A stretch of 64,000 bases of DNA from Oceanispirochaeta sp963676905 (GTDB lineage Bacteria > Spirochaetota > Spirochaetia > DSM-2461), in contig CAXXVE010000001.1 of NCBI GenBank assembly GCA_963676905.2, positions 1,674,001 through 1,738,000 of the forward strand, read 5' to 3'. Shown here one piece after another: positions 1 to 9,320 of the stretch; within the stretch, counting starts at the first letter, position 1, and every line of letters starts with the position of its first letter. A program made the translations under genes and the position numbers. Under the pieces are notes generated by a model. It did not search any database. It was not told where the DNA came from and worked only from the letters and a program-made list of their open reading frames with translations.

Positions 1-188
1 GGGTAGTATGCGTAGAGTTCGAATCCTGTTTTCAGGTACTCCTCTCTCTCCCTGGCTTCCCTTGCCGCTCTGCTTCCATCGCTTGAAGTTTCACCGGATG
101 GCATGTCTGAATCAGACTCCTGGGCAGTAAGATCTGCAGCGATAAGGATTATAGTGAGTAGAAAAAAAATCTTAAGCAGGTTTTTCAC
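1..188 (-). CDS. Secreted protein, N-terminal fragment (runs off window)
   Basis: The reading frame is open from a GTG at 188 to the window edge. It starts VKNLLKIFFLLTIILIAADL and then TAQES, a clean Sec signal peptide (basic start, hydrophobic core, cleavage likely after the Ala of TAQ). A charged stretch rich in Ser, Glu and Arg follows. The GTG overlaps the TGA of the upstream gene (GTGA), so it is probably translationally coupled as the last visible member of the cyclase/FecR gene set. Only about 62 residues are visible and I recognise no family; an envelope protein is inferred from the signal peptide and neighbours. Confidence 0.6.
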   Translation of the reverse strand, partial: MKNLLKIFFLLTIILIAADLTAQESDSDMPSGETSSDGSRAAREAREREEYLKTGFELYAYY

Positions 189-1603
189 AGTCTGATCCCT
201 CCCCCGATCCAGGGCTGGATCAGCATGAAATTCCCCATGGGGTAGAAAACAGGGTTGAAATTCAGTCCGGTCTCAAAGAGGAATCCCGACTCCCATATCT
301 TCTGGACACTTGCGCCCAGAGTGAGGTTGACTCCAATATCCCCCTGCTGCAGCTCTCCTTTCAGGCTGTCTCTGTTGACCCATAGAAAACTTACACCTGT
401 CCCGAAGTGGGGGATGAGGGACCATCCGTTTTTAAGCTGAAGCTGATAGTAAAACTTAAAATTAAGTATAAGATGGCTGAATACATAGGCTGGCTCCCTT
501 TGGCGCATATGGGCATTCATAACCTCCATCTCAACCCCAAGGGGCCTGAGGCCCTGGGCATTCCAGAACCGGGCATTGACCAGTTCATGGCGGACCTTGA
601 GGGTAAAGCCCAGAGGCATGGAGTCAAGTTCATGGACTTCGCTGTCCATGGGCAGCCCCGGGCCGTATCCTGCGATCAGGGTCATGTTGTTTCGGGGAGG
701 GAAGCGGCGTACCGGAACCATTTCGGGGGCTTCGGCCATATAGATTCCGTTTTTCAGGACATCCTTCTCTCCTGAAGGATTTGTTACCTCGATGGAGTAA
801 TCTCCTATGGGGCTGTCCTTGGTGAGCAGGGATATCTTAATAAGTTCATCCGATATCCATTCAGTGCTGTAGGGGGTGATTATCCGGCCTTCACCGCTGA
901 TCCTGACCAGAGCTTCGGGATGGAAGTTCCTGCCTCGGATCTCCACTTCATCATAGTCCAGATACTGGAGCATTTCCCTGGTATCTGTATTTCGTATTTC
1001 AGGTTGAATGGAGGGAAACAGGGTCAGAAGGGTTTCGGTGTTTCTGTCTTCAAGACCCGATGGATTTTCTATCTTCAGGGTGTACTCTCCCGGTTCCAGT
1101 TTTCCGGAAGGAAAGCTCAATCGGACAATTTCACCGTTGATTGAGATTATGGAGCCTTGAGTTTCTTCTCCCTCTGACGAGACCAGTGTGAAAATACTCT
1201 CCTCAAGGGCCTGGAATACAACCGCCTCCAGTTCCAGATCACCCCTTGAGAGCAGATAGGCTTCCTCCGGACTGAACTCTCTTATTACGGGCTGCAGGGC
1301 CTCCTTGATAACAAGGGGCTTCCAGCCGGTGGCATTGACTGTCTTCTTGAATTTGTTGAGAACTCCGATCTGGATTTCATACTCCCCGGGAAGGAGGGAG
1401 AAGCTGATTTCAGACTCGTTTACAGTGGTCCGGAGTATTTCATCCGCTCCCTGGCGGATAATTACTTCATAGGCCCAGGCTCCCTCTATGGATTCCCAGG
1501 AGATAAACTGCTCCACCTCTTTCCCCCGGTTCAGCTGGGCTGACAGCGGTCCTGCCGCAAGGGTGAGGATGAGGAGGAACAAGATTTTAAAATCAGCGCG
1601 CAT
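185..1603 (-). CDS. Secreted IPT/TIG-like protein with barrel-like C-terminus
   Basis: The product is about 472 residues. The start chosen is the ATG at 1603, which has a GGAG seven bases upstream and begins a clear signal peptide (MRADFKILFLLILTLAAGPL, then SAQ). A longer reading to 1642 has no such support. The middle holds two or more immunoglobulin-like segments ending in phrases such as GEYTLKIENPSG and GDYSIEVTNPSGEKD, typical of IPT/TIG folds. The last ~150 residues alternate polar and hydrophobic residues and end in GGGIRL, resembling an outer-membrane beta-barrel. The start overlaps the FecR-domain gene stop by 11 bp and the stop overlaps the next start. Outer-membrane or periplasmic location is inferred; function unknown. 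Confidence 0.6.
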   Translation of the reverse strand: MRADFKILFLLILTLAAGPLSAQLNRGKEVEQFISWESIEGAWAYEVIIRQGADEILRTTVNESEISFSLLPGEYEIQIGVLNKFKKTVNATGWKPLVIKEALQPVIREFSPEEAYLLSRGDLELEAVVFQALEESIFTLVSSEGEETQGSIISINGEIVRLSFPSGKLEPGEYTLKIENPSGLEDRNTETLLTLFPSIQPEIRNTDTREMLQYLDYDEVEIRGRNFHPEALVRISGEGRIITPYSTEWISDELIKISLLTKDSPIGDYSIEVTNPSGEKDVLKNGIYMAEAPEMVPVRRFPPRNNMTLIAGYGPGLPMDSEVHELDSMPLGFTLKVRHELVNARFWNAQGLRPLGVEMEVMNAHMRQREPAYVFSHLILNFKFYYQLQLKNGWSLIPHFGTGVSFLWVNRDSLKGELQQGDIGVNLTLGASVQKIWESGFLFETGLNFNPVFYPMGNFMLIQPWIGGGIRL

Positions 1604-4322
1604 ATTGAAGCTCCGGTGACAGAATATCCGGAATGTCGTCAATTTCCGGCAGAGTCAGCTGAAAGGGAACGTTGAGGACCGGACTCTCCTGGAATACCCT
1701 GCCGTCCAGTTCCCTGACTGCTTGAACATCAAAGCGGAAGGCTCCTACATCGAGATCCTCCAGCTTCCTGAAATTATAATTCGTTCCGGACCACTTGTCC
1801 TCCCGGAAGACCATATTTCCTGTATCTGTTGAATACAGGGCAATCCTGTAGTAGGAGGTCCCGGGTACATCGGACCAGTTGAAATCGAGGGTATCCCTTG
1901 TCTGCATATCCAGTATCTCTTCAGGAAGGGGGGAGAAGGACCTTACAGAGGGCAGGGCCGGAACAGGGGTGACCTCAAAAGAGGAAATCTGCGAGTCGGG
2001 AGCACTGTTGCCGCTGTTGTCCTCAGAGCTCAGCTGTACATAGTAGACTCCGGTTTCCAGATCCGGTACCGGACGGTTCAGCACGCTTCTCTCCTCATCC
2101 AGAATCAGGCTGCTGAAATTGGGGTCTCTGGAGAGTCTGATCCTCTGCCTGGGGAGAGCGGGTGTCTGGGTCCAGCGGAATGAGGGTTTGTTTTCAATTA
2201 GAACCTGCCTTGTCACTCTCTGTCCGTCAGCAGGGTAGAGGAGCCGTGGAGCCCCGTACTCCTGAACCTGGTCCAGTGAAAATGAAAGGATGGCGCTGCC
2301 GCTGCTGTTGATCACACCGTTCTCCAGTCTCTGATGAGCCTGTACCTGAAGGGTATAGCCGCCTGTTCTCAAAAGGGCTTTGTCGGCTATGGTCCATGTG
2401 GTTTCCGCCGAAGTCTCTCTTGTGAGAGTGGGGTAGTCAGGGTCACGGGGAATCAGTTCGGCGCTGTAGTACTGTGCTCCCCCGACGGGCTGCCACTCAA
2501 TGGTGAGGGGCGTCGAACCCAGAAGGGAAATCTCATCCCCTTCATCAGGTTCTATCAGTCTCGGGGTAGTGAGGCGATAGACCATCTCAAAGGGAGTCTG
2601 GATGCTTGTGATCACGGGGACTCCTGTATCGTCCAGGGCCGCTACCTGCCAGCTGTAACTTCCTGCTCCCGGCAGAACCATATTGGAAGCCAGTCCGTTG
2701 AATACCTGGCTGATCAGGGGGACGCTGCCATCCCTGAATATCTCAACCCTATAGGGACCTTCCACGGTGCTCTCCCAGCTGAAGGGGATGTTGTCAAAAC
2801 TTTCAACAATATTCAGGCTGCCAGGTACAGGTTTGACGGTGCTGATTGCAAATACGGCTTCCATAATGGAAAAGCCGCGCAGGGGGGAGGGGGGGACTGC
2901 CTTGTTGTCCCGGTCAAGACCTTCTACCATCCAGAAGTACTCTCCCTCGGGAGGCAGATCCTCCATAAGATAGGAGTTTCTGCTGAGCCACTGGTCCACA
3001 ATGGGGGCGTTCATCTCCCTGTCTCCCGCTACAACAATATGGTAGCTGCCTATCTCCCTGTCCGCCTTCCAGCTGAAACGGAGTCCGTCCTTTACCTTGA
3101 GCGGGTTGACCGCTTCGCCGGCAGCGGGAAGGATCAGCCGGGGTGGTTCAAGACTGTCGTTTCTGGTGATGTTGAAACGTCTTATTTCCGGTGCAGAGTA
3201 GGCAATCAGACGGGCGGAGCTGTACCGGGGAATGACCCTCCAGTACCAGGTTCCTTCGGTAAGACCCTGAAGGGTGCTGAAGTTGTTGGGCCCGCTGATC
3301 TCCCTTGTAATCTCTGTAAAACCCGGGTCCGGTGCAATCTGCAGGACCGATTCGTTGGCAAGGGCAGAGGCTTCCCATGAGAACGCAAGATCCGGTGGCG
3401 TATTGCGGAACTCGAAACTTTCGTCAGGAACGGGTACCTGCTGCTGAGGAGCATTGTCACGGATGATGACAACCCTGTTGGAAGGGCTGCTGTAGGAGCT
3501 GCCGTCGGCAAACTCACCGCTGATTCTCCAGTAGTAGGTTCCGGGAATAATATCCATATCATAGGAACTGCTGTTCCCGTCGAGGGAATAATCGCTGAAG
3601 TTGATAAAGTCCTTGTACTCGCCTATCTCAAGGCGGGCCCCTGTCAGAGGCAGAACCTGGTCCCATGTGAAACTGATAGGCACAGAGGCGGAAGTGGTGA
3701 CTATCAGTCGATTGTTCAGGGGGACTTTCAGTTTTACAGCCTCCTGTTCAACTGTTATATCATCACTGATGCTTGCCTTGAAGTTCTCCTCTATGCTTGT
3801 GGTCCTGCCGCCCCTTGATACATCGATAGTTCCCTGGTCAACAGAGAGATTTATCTCCTCTCCCTCTGTCTTGTTAAGGGAGACGCTGGCCTTGTTAAGG
3901 GCTATGACTGTGTCTTCCGACCTGATCTGAAGCCCTCCGCTGCCATCGCTGCTCGATGCGGAAATGTTTCCTCCCAGAAATTCTATATTCCGGGATTCCT
4001 CTCCCCACTCAAGAACTATATAACTGTTGGCATCCATTGTGATTTCGGTGCCGTCAATAAGCCTGATTACGGCCCGGGAGTCATCAATTGTTCTGAGGCT
4101 GTCATAGTTGTAGAGGGGGGAACTTGTTTCAAGCTCTCCCCATACAGCCCTCTTGGTGAATTTTCTCTGGGCGCTGTTCTCTATATAGCTGATCTCTCCA
4201 ATGACTTCTCCCCCCTCGTTGCGGATCTCTCCGTTCAGATCGCGGTAGAATTCATACCCCGCCCATCCGAAAATTCCGAGGAGGACAAGGCTGAGAAAGA
4301 GGTCTCTAATCAATGATCTCAT
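1593..4322 (-). CDS. FecR-domain membrane protein with repeated fibronectin-like modules
   Basis: This is a product of about 909 residues from the ATG at 4322, preceded by an AGAAGAAG stretch; an in-frame ATG at 4352 would add ten residues. An N-terminal transmembrane helix (SLVLLGIFGWAGY) is followed by a FecR-like region (DGTEITMDANSYIVLEW, then LSVDQGTIDVSRGG), the fold that senses or relays signals in the periplasm. From roughly residue 225 onward an xFxW motif recurs about every 90-105 residues (FTWDQV, FSWEAS, FSWKAD, FSWEST, IEWQPV, FRWTQT, FNWSDV), consistent with seven fibronectin III-like domains. It overlaps the cyclase gene by 17 bp and the downstream secreted gene by 11 bp. No sigma or anti-sigma gene is adjacent, so the classic Fec circuit is not indicated. 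Confidence 0.72.
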   Translation of the reverse strand: MRSLIRDLFLSLVLLGIFGWAGYEFYRDLNGEIRNEGGEVIGEISYIENSAQRKFTKRAVWGELETSSPLYNYDSLRTIDDSRAVIRLIDGTEITMDANSYIVLEWGEESRNIEFLGGNISASSSDGSGGLQIRSEDTVIALNKASVSLNKTEGEEINLSVDQGTIDVSRGGRTTSIEENFKASISDDITVEQEAVKLKVPLNNRLIVTTSASVPISFTWDQVLPLTGARLEIGEYKDFINFSDYSLDGNSSSYDMDIIPGTYYWRISGEFADGSSYSSPSNRVVIIRDNAPQQQVPVPDESFEFRNTPPDLAFSWEASALANESVLQIAPDPGFTEITREISGPNNFSTLQGLTEGTWYWRVIPRYSSARLIAYSAPEIRRFNITRNDSLEPPRLILPAAGEAVNPLKVKDGLRFSWKADREIGSYHIVVAGDREMNAPIVDQWLSRNSYLMEDLPPEGEYFWMVEGLDRDNKAVPPSPLRGFSIMEAVFAISTVKPVPGSLNIVESFDNIPFSWESTVEGPYRVEIFRDGSVPLISQVFNGLASNMVLPGAGSYSWQVAALDDTGVPVITSIQTPFEMVYRLTTPRLIEPDEGDEISLLGSTPLTIEWQPVGGAQYYSAELIPRDPDYPTLTRETSAETTWTIADKALLRTGGYTLQVQAHQRLENGVINSSGSAILSFSLDQVQEYGAPRLLYPADGQRVTRQVLIENKPSFRWTQTPALPRQRIRLSRDPNFSSLILDEERSVLNRPVPDLETGVYYVQLSSEDNSGNSAPDSQISSFEVTPVPALPSVRSFSPLPEEILDMQTRDTLDFNWSDVPGTSYYRIALYSTDTGNMVFREDKWSGTNYNFRKLEDLDVGAFRFDVQAVRELDGRVFQESPVLNVPFQLTLPEIDDIPDILSPELQYAR

Positions 4323-7164
4323 ATTTGACTTCTTCTTTCTCCAGATCGACATCGGCTATATTGTCAAAGTTGCCCGGGATGCCCACGTAATCCCTGAGCT
4401 CTTTCATCGTTCGGGGGCGGTCGGGGTTGTCCATCCGGCCGAGGACCGCATAGATCTGCTGGGGTTCTGATTTTCCCTTGACCTTGATCTTGTTCATGGG
4501 GACAAGGTCGTAGATTCCCTCGACAATGTCCGCGGTTCCCTGGGAAATCAGAATATCCGAGCCCATGGGCTTGTTCAGCGCCTCAATACGGGACGCGAGG
4601 TTTACGGCATCACCGATAACCGTATACTCCATCCTGTCATTGGACCCTATCTGGCCCGCCAGTACATCACCGCTGTTCAGGCCGCAGCCGATTCTTATAA
4701 TCGGTTTTCTGTCTCCCCCCCGGCTCTGGTTGAACTTTCTGAGAGCCGTTCGCATCTGCAGGGCTCCGTTGACAGCATTCTCCGCATCATTTCCATGGGA
4801 AATAGGAGTCCCCCAGATGGCCATAATGGCGTCTCCGATATACTTGTCCACGGCACCGAAGGTATTATTGACGCACTCAACCATCAGAGTCATATACTCA
4901 TTGAGGAAACTTACGACCTCTTCAGGAGTGAGTTTTTCGCTAATAGCTGTAAAGGAGCGGATATCCGAGAAGAAAATGGTCGCCGGCTTTATCTCGCCTC
5001 CCAGCTGAATTGCCCCCTTTTCGGCAAGTTCTGCCACCTCTTTGTTTACAAAACGTCCGAAAGCGTCTTTGATCCTCTCCTTCTCCTCCAGACCCGTACC
5101 CATGTTGACAAAGGCTCTGGTCAGAACACCGACTTCGTCCTGGGACTTCGGCTTCAGGTTGAGGGAGTAGTTCCCCGCTTCTATCTCCCTGGTGGCTCCG
5201 ACAAGGCGGCGCAGAGGGCCGGAGAGTGACTTGGAATAGTAGTAGATTATAAGCACAGCAAGGGCAACAAACATAACCATAAGCAGTATGTTCCGCCTCT
5301 GTATCCTGTATATGGCCTCAAACGCCAGGGCTTCGGGTACCGTTGTAATGACACCCAGGCGTCCGAAGCTTATTTTTTTGTATGAACCGAGATAGCTCTC
5401 GCCGTCATCGGCTGTATAGCGGATCTGCCCTGTATTGACGGCAGAACTGAAGAGTTCCCGCACGATGGGAAGGTCTCCCATATTGACTCCCGAAGTCAGT
5501 ATGGTGTTATCCGGGTGAGCCATCAGGTCTCCAGCGGAATCGGCAATAAATGTGCTCGTTATGCCCCTTGACTGTACCGCCTTCTGCAGACTCTCCCTTG
5601 TCTCCACAAGGATAAAAAGTGTCTTTATGCCCTGCTCCTGTTTGTAGGGAATTGTGAGTCCCAGAACGGGTACTCCGAAGTAGGTTGAAACATTGAATAC
5701 AGATGGTGTTCCCCCCATGGCCAGTCGTATCTGGTCTCCGTGGTCGTCCACAATTCCCTGTATAAAGGATTCAGACACATCCAGCTCTGCCAGAAGGGAC
5801 TCATTGTAAAAGAGCCTGTCCTCTTCAGGTATCCCGGCAAAGAGAATATTTCTCTCGCTCCGGAAGTAGTAGCTCTTGAAGTTTATCTGGCTTCCCGTAC
5901 TCTCATCTCCCGCACCAAGCAGGAGGAGGGAGGCGCTGTTGCCGACTGCAACCAGGGTTTCTTCAACCTGGGCGGCAATGGTTTCTGAAATTTTCAGGTT
6001 GCTCTCTTCCACCCTTACCTGAGAGTCCTGGAGGAAGAAGTAGGTCGCAAGCATAATCATTCCCGACAGGGCCAGTATTATGATCAGGGATGTGATGATG
6101 CTCATTTTCATTCCGATGGGATAGAGGATGGCCGTGCCGGGTTCCCTTTTTGTCCGGCGTTCCTTTTCCTCTTCTTCGGGGAGCTGATCCACCAGATTCT
6201 CATCTTTATCCCGCTCCGGTGGGGCTGTTACAGGAAATTCAAGAGCCTCAACGGATTCCGGGGTAAAGAGAAGGGTCTCCTCTTCCAGGTTGCTTGTCTC
6301 TTCAGGATTGAAGTCCAGCCGGCTGGCAGGGGGTTCCGCTGTTCTGACAAGCTGTATTGTCTGGTCCGGCGCAGACAGGGTTGTCAGGAGCCGGACGGGA
6401 ATCCTCTGTTTGTTCCAGAAATTTTCGGGGTCTTCAGAACTCTTTATAATAAAATAATAGGGAAGTCCCGGCGGGTCAGGTTCGTCCTCCAGCGGCAGTT
6501 CCAGAGGACCGTGAAACTGAAGGCTCCCCTCCTGCTTCAGGGTTCTGAGGGTTTCCACAAGGGTCAGAGGATTCTCCCAGTTGAGAAGGTCAACGTAGGC
6601 CATGGAGAGGTAGGCTCCCCGGCCTGCCTGATGAAAAACAGGATCAGGAACCCTTAGATTCCAGTCTCCTGCCTCGGAGCGGATCATGGATACTGGACGG
6701 AGGGGGAAGGGGGAGGGCATGGATACTCCCTCTCTTGCAAAACGGCGGACTGTCCACTTCAGGGCTTCCGAGGTCTCCTGATTGATCCGTTCCACCGCGG
6801 GATAGATCATACTCTGGGAGGGGGTTATGAAATTACCGTAGTCTTCCGCCAGTGTGATGCTCTCATACACCTGGCGTATCTGTTTCATGAGTGTCAGAAG
6901 AAGGGACTTTTCGTTCCGACCAAGACGGCCCGTGCGTGACGCTTTCTGGCTGAGGTAGACTCCTCCCAGGTACCCGAGGCGGCTCAGGGCCATAAGATTC
7001 ATGAAGCCTGCGGTGTAGTGGATCTCGGAAAAGGCATGGATCAGACCTGTTCCCGCAGCGTTCCTTCCTGAGGAAGGCTGCCGTATTAGGGTCTCTGTAC
7101 CTGAAATAAGATCTTCCAGCGCTGTCAGATTTTTATTGAAATAGCCTGGTATACTCTGAGACAT
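4306..7164 (-). CDS. Membrane-bound class III adenylate/guanylate cyclase
   Basis: The product is 952 residues. Residues 1 to ~345 form a cytoplasmic region I cannot assign. A first transmembrane helix lies near 352-376 (MSIITSLIIILALSGMIMLA), then an extracytoplasmic sensor of about 240 residues resembling a Cache domain, a second helix near 620-642, a HAMP domain (SGPLRRLVGATREIEAGNY) and a class III catalytic domain from about 720 to 905. Both metal-binding aspartates are visible in FFSDIRSFT and KYIGDAIMAIWG, and YTVIGDAVNLASRIEALNK is the usual late motif. It should make cAMP or cGMP on sensing an external signal; nucleotide specificity was not determined. It is the first gene of an overlapping set with the FecR-domain gene. 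Confidence 0.9.
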   Translation of the reverse strand: MSQSIPGYFNKNLTALEDLISGTETLIRQPSSGRNAAGTGLIHAFSEIHYTAGFMNLMALSRLGYLGGVYLSQKASRTGRLGRNEKSLLLTLMKQIRQVYESITLAEDYGNFITPSQSMIYPAVERINQETSEALKWTVRRFAREGVSMPSPFPLRPVSMIRSEAGDWNLRVPDPVFHQAGRGAYLSMAYVDLLNWENPLTLVETLRTLKQEGSLQFHGPLELPLEDEPDPPGLPYYFIIKSSEDPENFWNKQRIPVRLLTTLSAPDQTIQLVRTAEPPASRLDFNPEETSNLEEETLLFTPESVEALEFPVTAPPERDKDENLVDQLPEEEEKERRTKREPGTAILYPIGMKMSIITSLIIILALSGMIMLATYFFLQDSQVRVEESNLKISETIAAQVEETLVAVGNSASLLLLGAGDESTGSQINFKSYYFRSERNILFAGIPEEDRLFYNESLLAELDVSESFIQGIVDDHGDQIRLAMGGTPSVFNVSTYFGVPVLGLTIPYKQEQGIKTLFILVETRESLQKAVQSRGITSTFIADSAGDLMAHPDNTILTSGVNMGDLPIVRELFSSAVNTGQIRYTADDGESYLGSYKKISFGRLGVITTVPEALAFEAIYRIQRRNILLMVMFVALAVLIIYYYSKSLSGPLRRLVGATREIEAGNYSLNLKPKSQDEVGVLTRAFVNMGTGLEEKERIKDAFGRFVNKEVAELAEKGAIQLGGEIKPATIFFSDIRSFTAISEKLTPEEVVSFLNEYMTLMVECVNNTFGAVDKYIGDAIMAIWGTPISHGNDAENAVNGALQMRTALRKFNQSRGGDRKPIIRIGCGLNSGDVLAGQIGSNDRMEYTVIGDAVNLASRIEALNKPMGSDILISQGTADIVEGIYDLVPMNKIKVKGKSEPQQIYAVLGRMDNPDRPRTMKELRDYVGIPGNFDNIADVDLEKEEVKYEIID

Positions 7165-7441
7165 TCCCTTCTCACCTTCAAAAATATTGAGGCTGACTTC
7201 GCTGTTTGCAGCGGGTCCTGCCCCTTATCCTATTATCTGCTCCAAGGCTTAAAACAATGAGTAAAAAATGACATTCTGTTTACCGGTTCACGATTCACGG
7301 TCCGGTGAAACTTGATTTTTATCCTGTTTCAGCACTTAATTAACATTATAATAAAAGTACAGCGGGTCTGCCTGTTTTTGATGGTCCCCCTGTCTCTTAT
7401 GGCCGTGAATGCCGATTTTTCTGATGCTGCGGAGGATCGAG

Positions 7442-7825
7442 TTGTTAAAAAGGTATAAGTCTGTTTTGAAATGGGGAGTCCTTCTGCTTTTTATTCTCTC
7501 CGGTATTGCCTGCTTCGACAGATATCCTATTATGCTGAATGACGCGAGAATGCCCGGGATTGACTTCAATGACAGTGAGTACTCAACACTGGGAGTTCTC
7601 TATATCTGGATGTGGTATGAGGGGGATGGAGAAGACCAGACCATCTACTACACCCTGGACGGAACCGATCCAACTCTGGATAACTACAATGTCTACTCCT
7701 ATGAAGAATCTCCCATTGAGGTCTATCCTTCCGCTGGTGATACGGTCATTATCAAAGCTGTTGCCGCCTGGCCTGACTACGATCTGATCGGCCCCATGGC
7801 TGAGCGGTGGTTTGTAGCCTGGTGA
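7442..7825 (+). CDS. Small lipoprotein with chitobiase C-terminal-like segment
   Basis: The product is 127 residues. I chose the TTG at 7442 because GGAGG lies six bases upstream; the ATG at 7409 has no ribosome site and would spoil the signal sequence. The N-terminus is basic then hydrophobic and ends in the lipobox LSGIAC, with Cys24 as the lipidated residue. The body contains YYTLDGTDPT, a phrase typical of CHB_HEX_C-type bacterial surface modules, which are often carbohydrate- or cell-surface-associated. The gene stands alone between the divergent cyclase operon and argH. Lipoprotein status is well supported; function is unknown. Confidence 0.68.
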   Translation: MLKRYKSVLKWGVLLLFILSGIACFDRYPIMLNDARMPGIDFNDSEYSTLGVLYIWMWYEGDGEDQTIYYTLDGTDPTLDNYNVYSYEESPIEVYPSAGDTVIIKAVAAWPDYDLIGPMAERWFVAW

Positions 7826-7938
7826 GTCCCTGGTTGCGGGAGTTCTGTTTGACAGATTTTGCCTTGAGAACAGATCTTCCGGTTCTTTTTTATTTATGCT
7901 AGTATGGCTTTCAAATTCCCCTCTTCAGGAGCTTTAAA

Positions 7939-9309
7939 ATGAGTAAACTCTGGGCCAAAGACTATGATGTCAACGAACTTATAGAGGAGTTCACAGTCGG
8001 CATCGACTATGTCCTTGATCAGAAACTGATCCCTTCAGACTGCGCGGCCTCCCTGGCCCACGCCACCATGCTTGAATCCATCGATATTCTGACAAAAGAG
8101 GAGCTTGAAGCCCTTAAAACAGGACTTCAGAAGATCCTTGCGGAACATGCAGAGGGAAAATTTGAGATCACCCGCTCCGATGAGGACGGCCACACGGCCA
8201 TTGAAAACCGTCTTGTACACCTTGCAGGGGATGCGGGGAAGAAAATACACACAGGCCGCAGCCGGAACGACCAGGTCGTCACTGCTCTCAGGGTCTACGG
8301 CAGAAGCCGGGTCCTTGGAATTATAAGGGAGTGCGGTGAGCTTGCTCAGGCTGTGCTGACCCTTGCTGAAAAACACAAAGAGACTCCCATGCCCGGGCGG
8401 ACCCATATGCAGATTGCCATGCCCTCGTCGGTGGGCCTCTGGGCGGCCGGATTTGCCGAGGAGCTTATAGACTCTATCGCGCTTCTCTCTTCGGTCTGGG
8501 AAATCCTGGATCAGAATCCCCTGGGTGCCGCCGCAGGATACGGCGTTCCCCTCCCCCTGAACAGGGAGATGACAACAGAACTTATGGGGTTCAGCCGGGT
8601 TCAGAACAATGTCATCTATGTAAACAACTCAAGGGGCAAGATGGAGCTTATGGTTCTGGACGTGCTGGATCAGATTACCCTGACCCTGAGTAAAATGGCC
8701 CAGGACCTGATCCTCTTCTCCCTTCCCGAGTTTGGTTATTTCAGCCTACCAGCGCAGCTCTGTACAGGTTCCAGCATCATGCCCCAGAAGAAAAATCCCG
8801 ACGGACTGGAACTGATGCGGGCCAAGGCCGGCACAGTGAGCGCCTGCGGAACCCAGATCAGAAACATCCTCCGTTCTCTCCCCAGCGGCTACAACCGCGA
8901 TTTCCAGGAGACAAAGGAACCCTTCCTCAAGGGGTGTGATATCACTTCCATATCGTTGAGGATGATGACTCTCACCTTCCGGGAGCTTAAGGTTAACGGA
9001 GATGGACTGAGAAAAGGGTTTTCAAAGGATATCTATGCCACCGATGTGGCTCTTGAACTTGTGGCCTCGGGGAAAAGTTTCCGTGATGCCTATAAAGAGG
9101 TGGGACTGGCACTGGATAAGCTGGAAGATCAGAATCCCGATGAGTCCATCCGTTCCAGAACCTACACAGGTACAAGCGGGAAGCTCTGCCTCGATCAGGC
9201 GGAATCCCGTCTTGCCTCTCTTCTTGAGACATCCGCCCGGCGGGAGTCAAAGATCGATGAGGCTGTGGAATCTCTTATGGGACAGAAAGTCGATCTTCTG
9301 ATCCGCTGA
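7939..9309 (+). CDS. argH: Argininosuccinate lyase
   Basis: ArgH splits argininosuccinate into arginine and fumarate, the last step of arginine synthesis, as a cytoplasmic homotetramer. The product is 456 residues, normal for the family. The fumarase/aspartase superfamily signature GSSIMPQKKNPD is at residues 277-288 and carries the catalytic serine; HTGRSRNDQV and TPMPGRTHMQ are the two other conserved active-site blocks. The ATG is preceded by AGGAG. No other arginine gene (argG, argF) is in the window. It converges on the FecR/PEGA gene with only 11 bp between stops. Confidence 0.97.
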   Translation: MSKLWAKDYDVNELIEEFTVGIDYVLDQKLIPSDCAASLAHATMLESIDILTKEELEALKTGLQKILAEHAEGKFEITRSDEDGHTAIENRLVHLAGDAGKKIHTGRSRNDQVVTALRVYGRSRVLGIIRECGELAQAVLTLAEKHKETPMPGRTHMQIAMPSSVGLWAAGFAEELIDSIALLSSVWEILDQNPLGAAAGYGVPLPLNREMTTELMGFSRVQNNVIYVNNSRGKMELMVLDVLDQITLTLSKMAQDLILFSLPEFGYFSLPAQLCTGSSIMPQKKNPDGLELMRAKAGTVSACGTQIRNILRSLPSGYNRDFQETKEPFLKGCDITSISLRMMTLTFRELKVNGDGLRKGFSKDIYATDVALELVASGKSFRDAYKEVGLALDKLEDQNPDESIRSRTYTGTSGKLCLDQAESRLASLLETSARRESKIDEAVESLMGQKVDLLIR

Positions 9310-9320
9310 TCTGCCCCGGA

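Noticed and set aside
2334..3380. 348-residue plus-strand reading frame
   Set aside because: It lies opposite the FecR-domain gene, has no recognisable domain, and its composition follows from the antisense of a real gene.
7165..7441. Promoter for the small lipoprotein (TATAAT at 7347-7352)
   Set aside because: The -10 is good but no acceptable -35 lies 16-18 bases upstream, so I did not list it.
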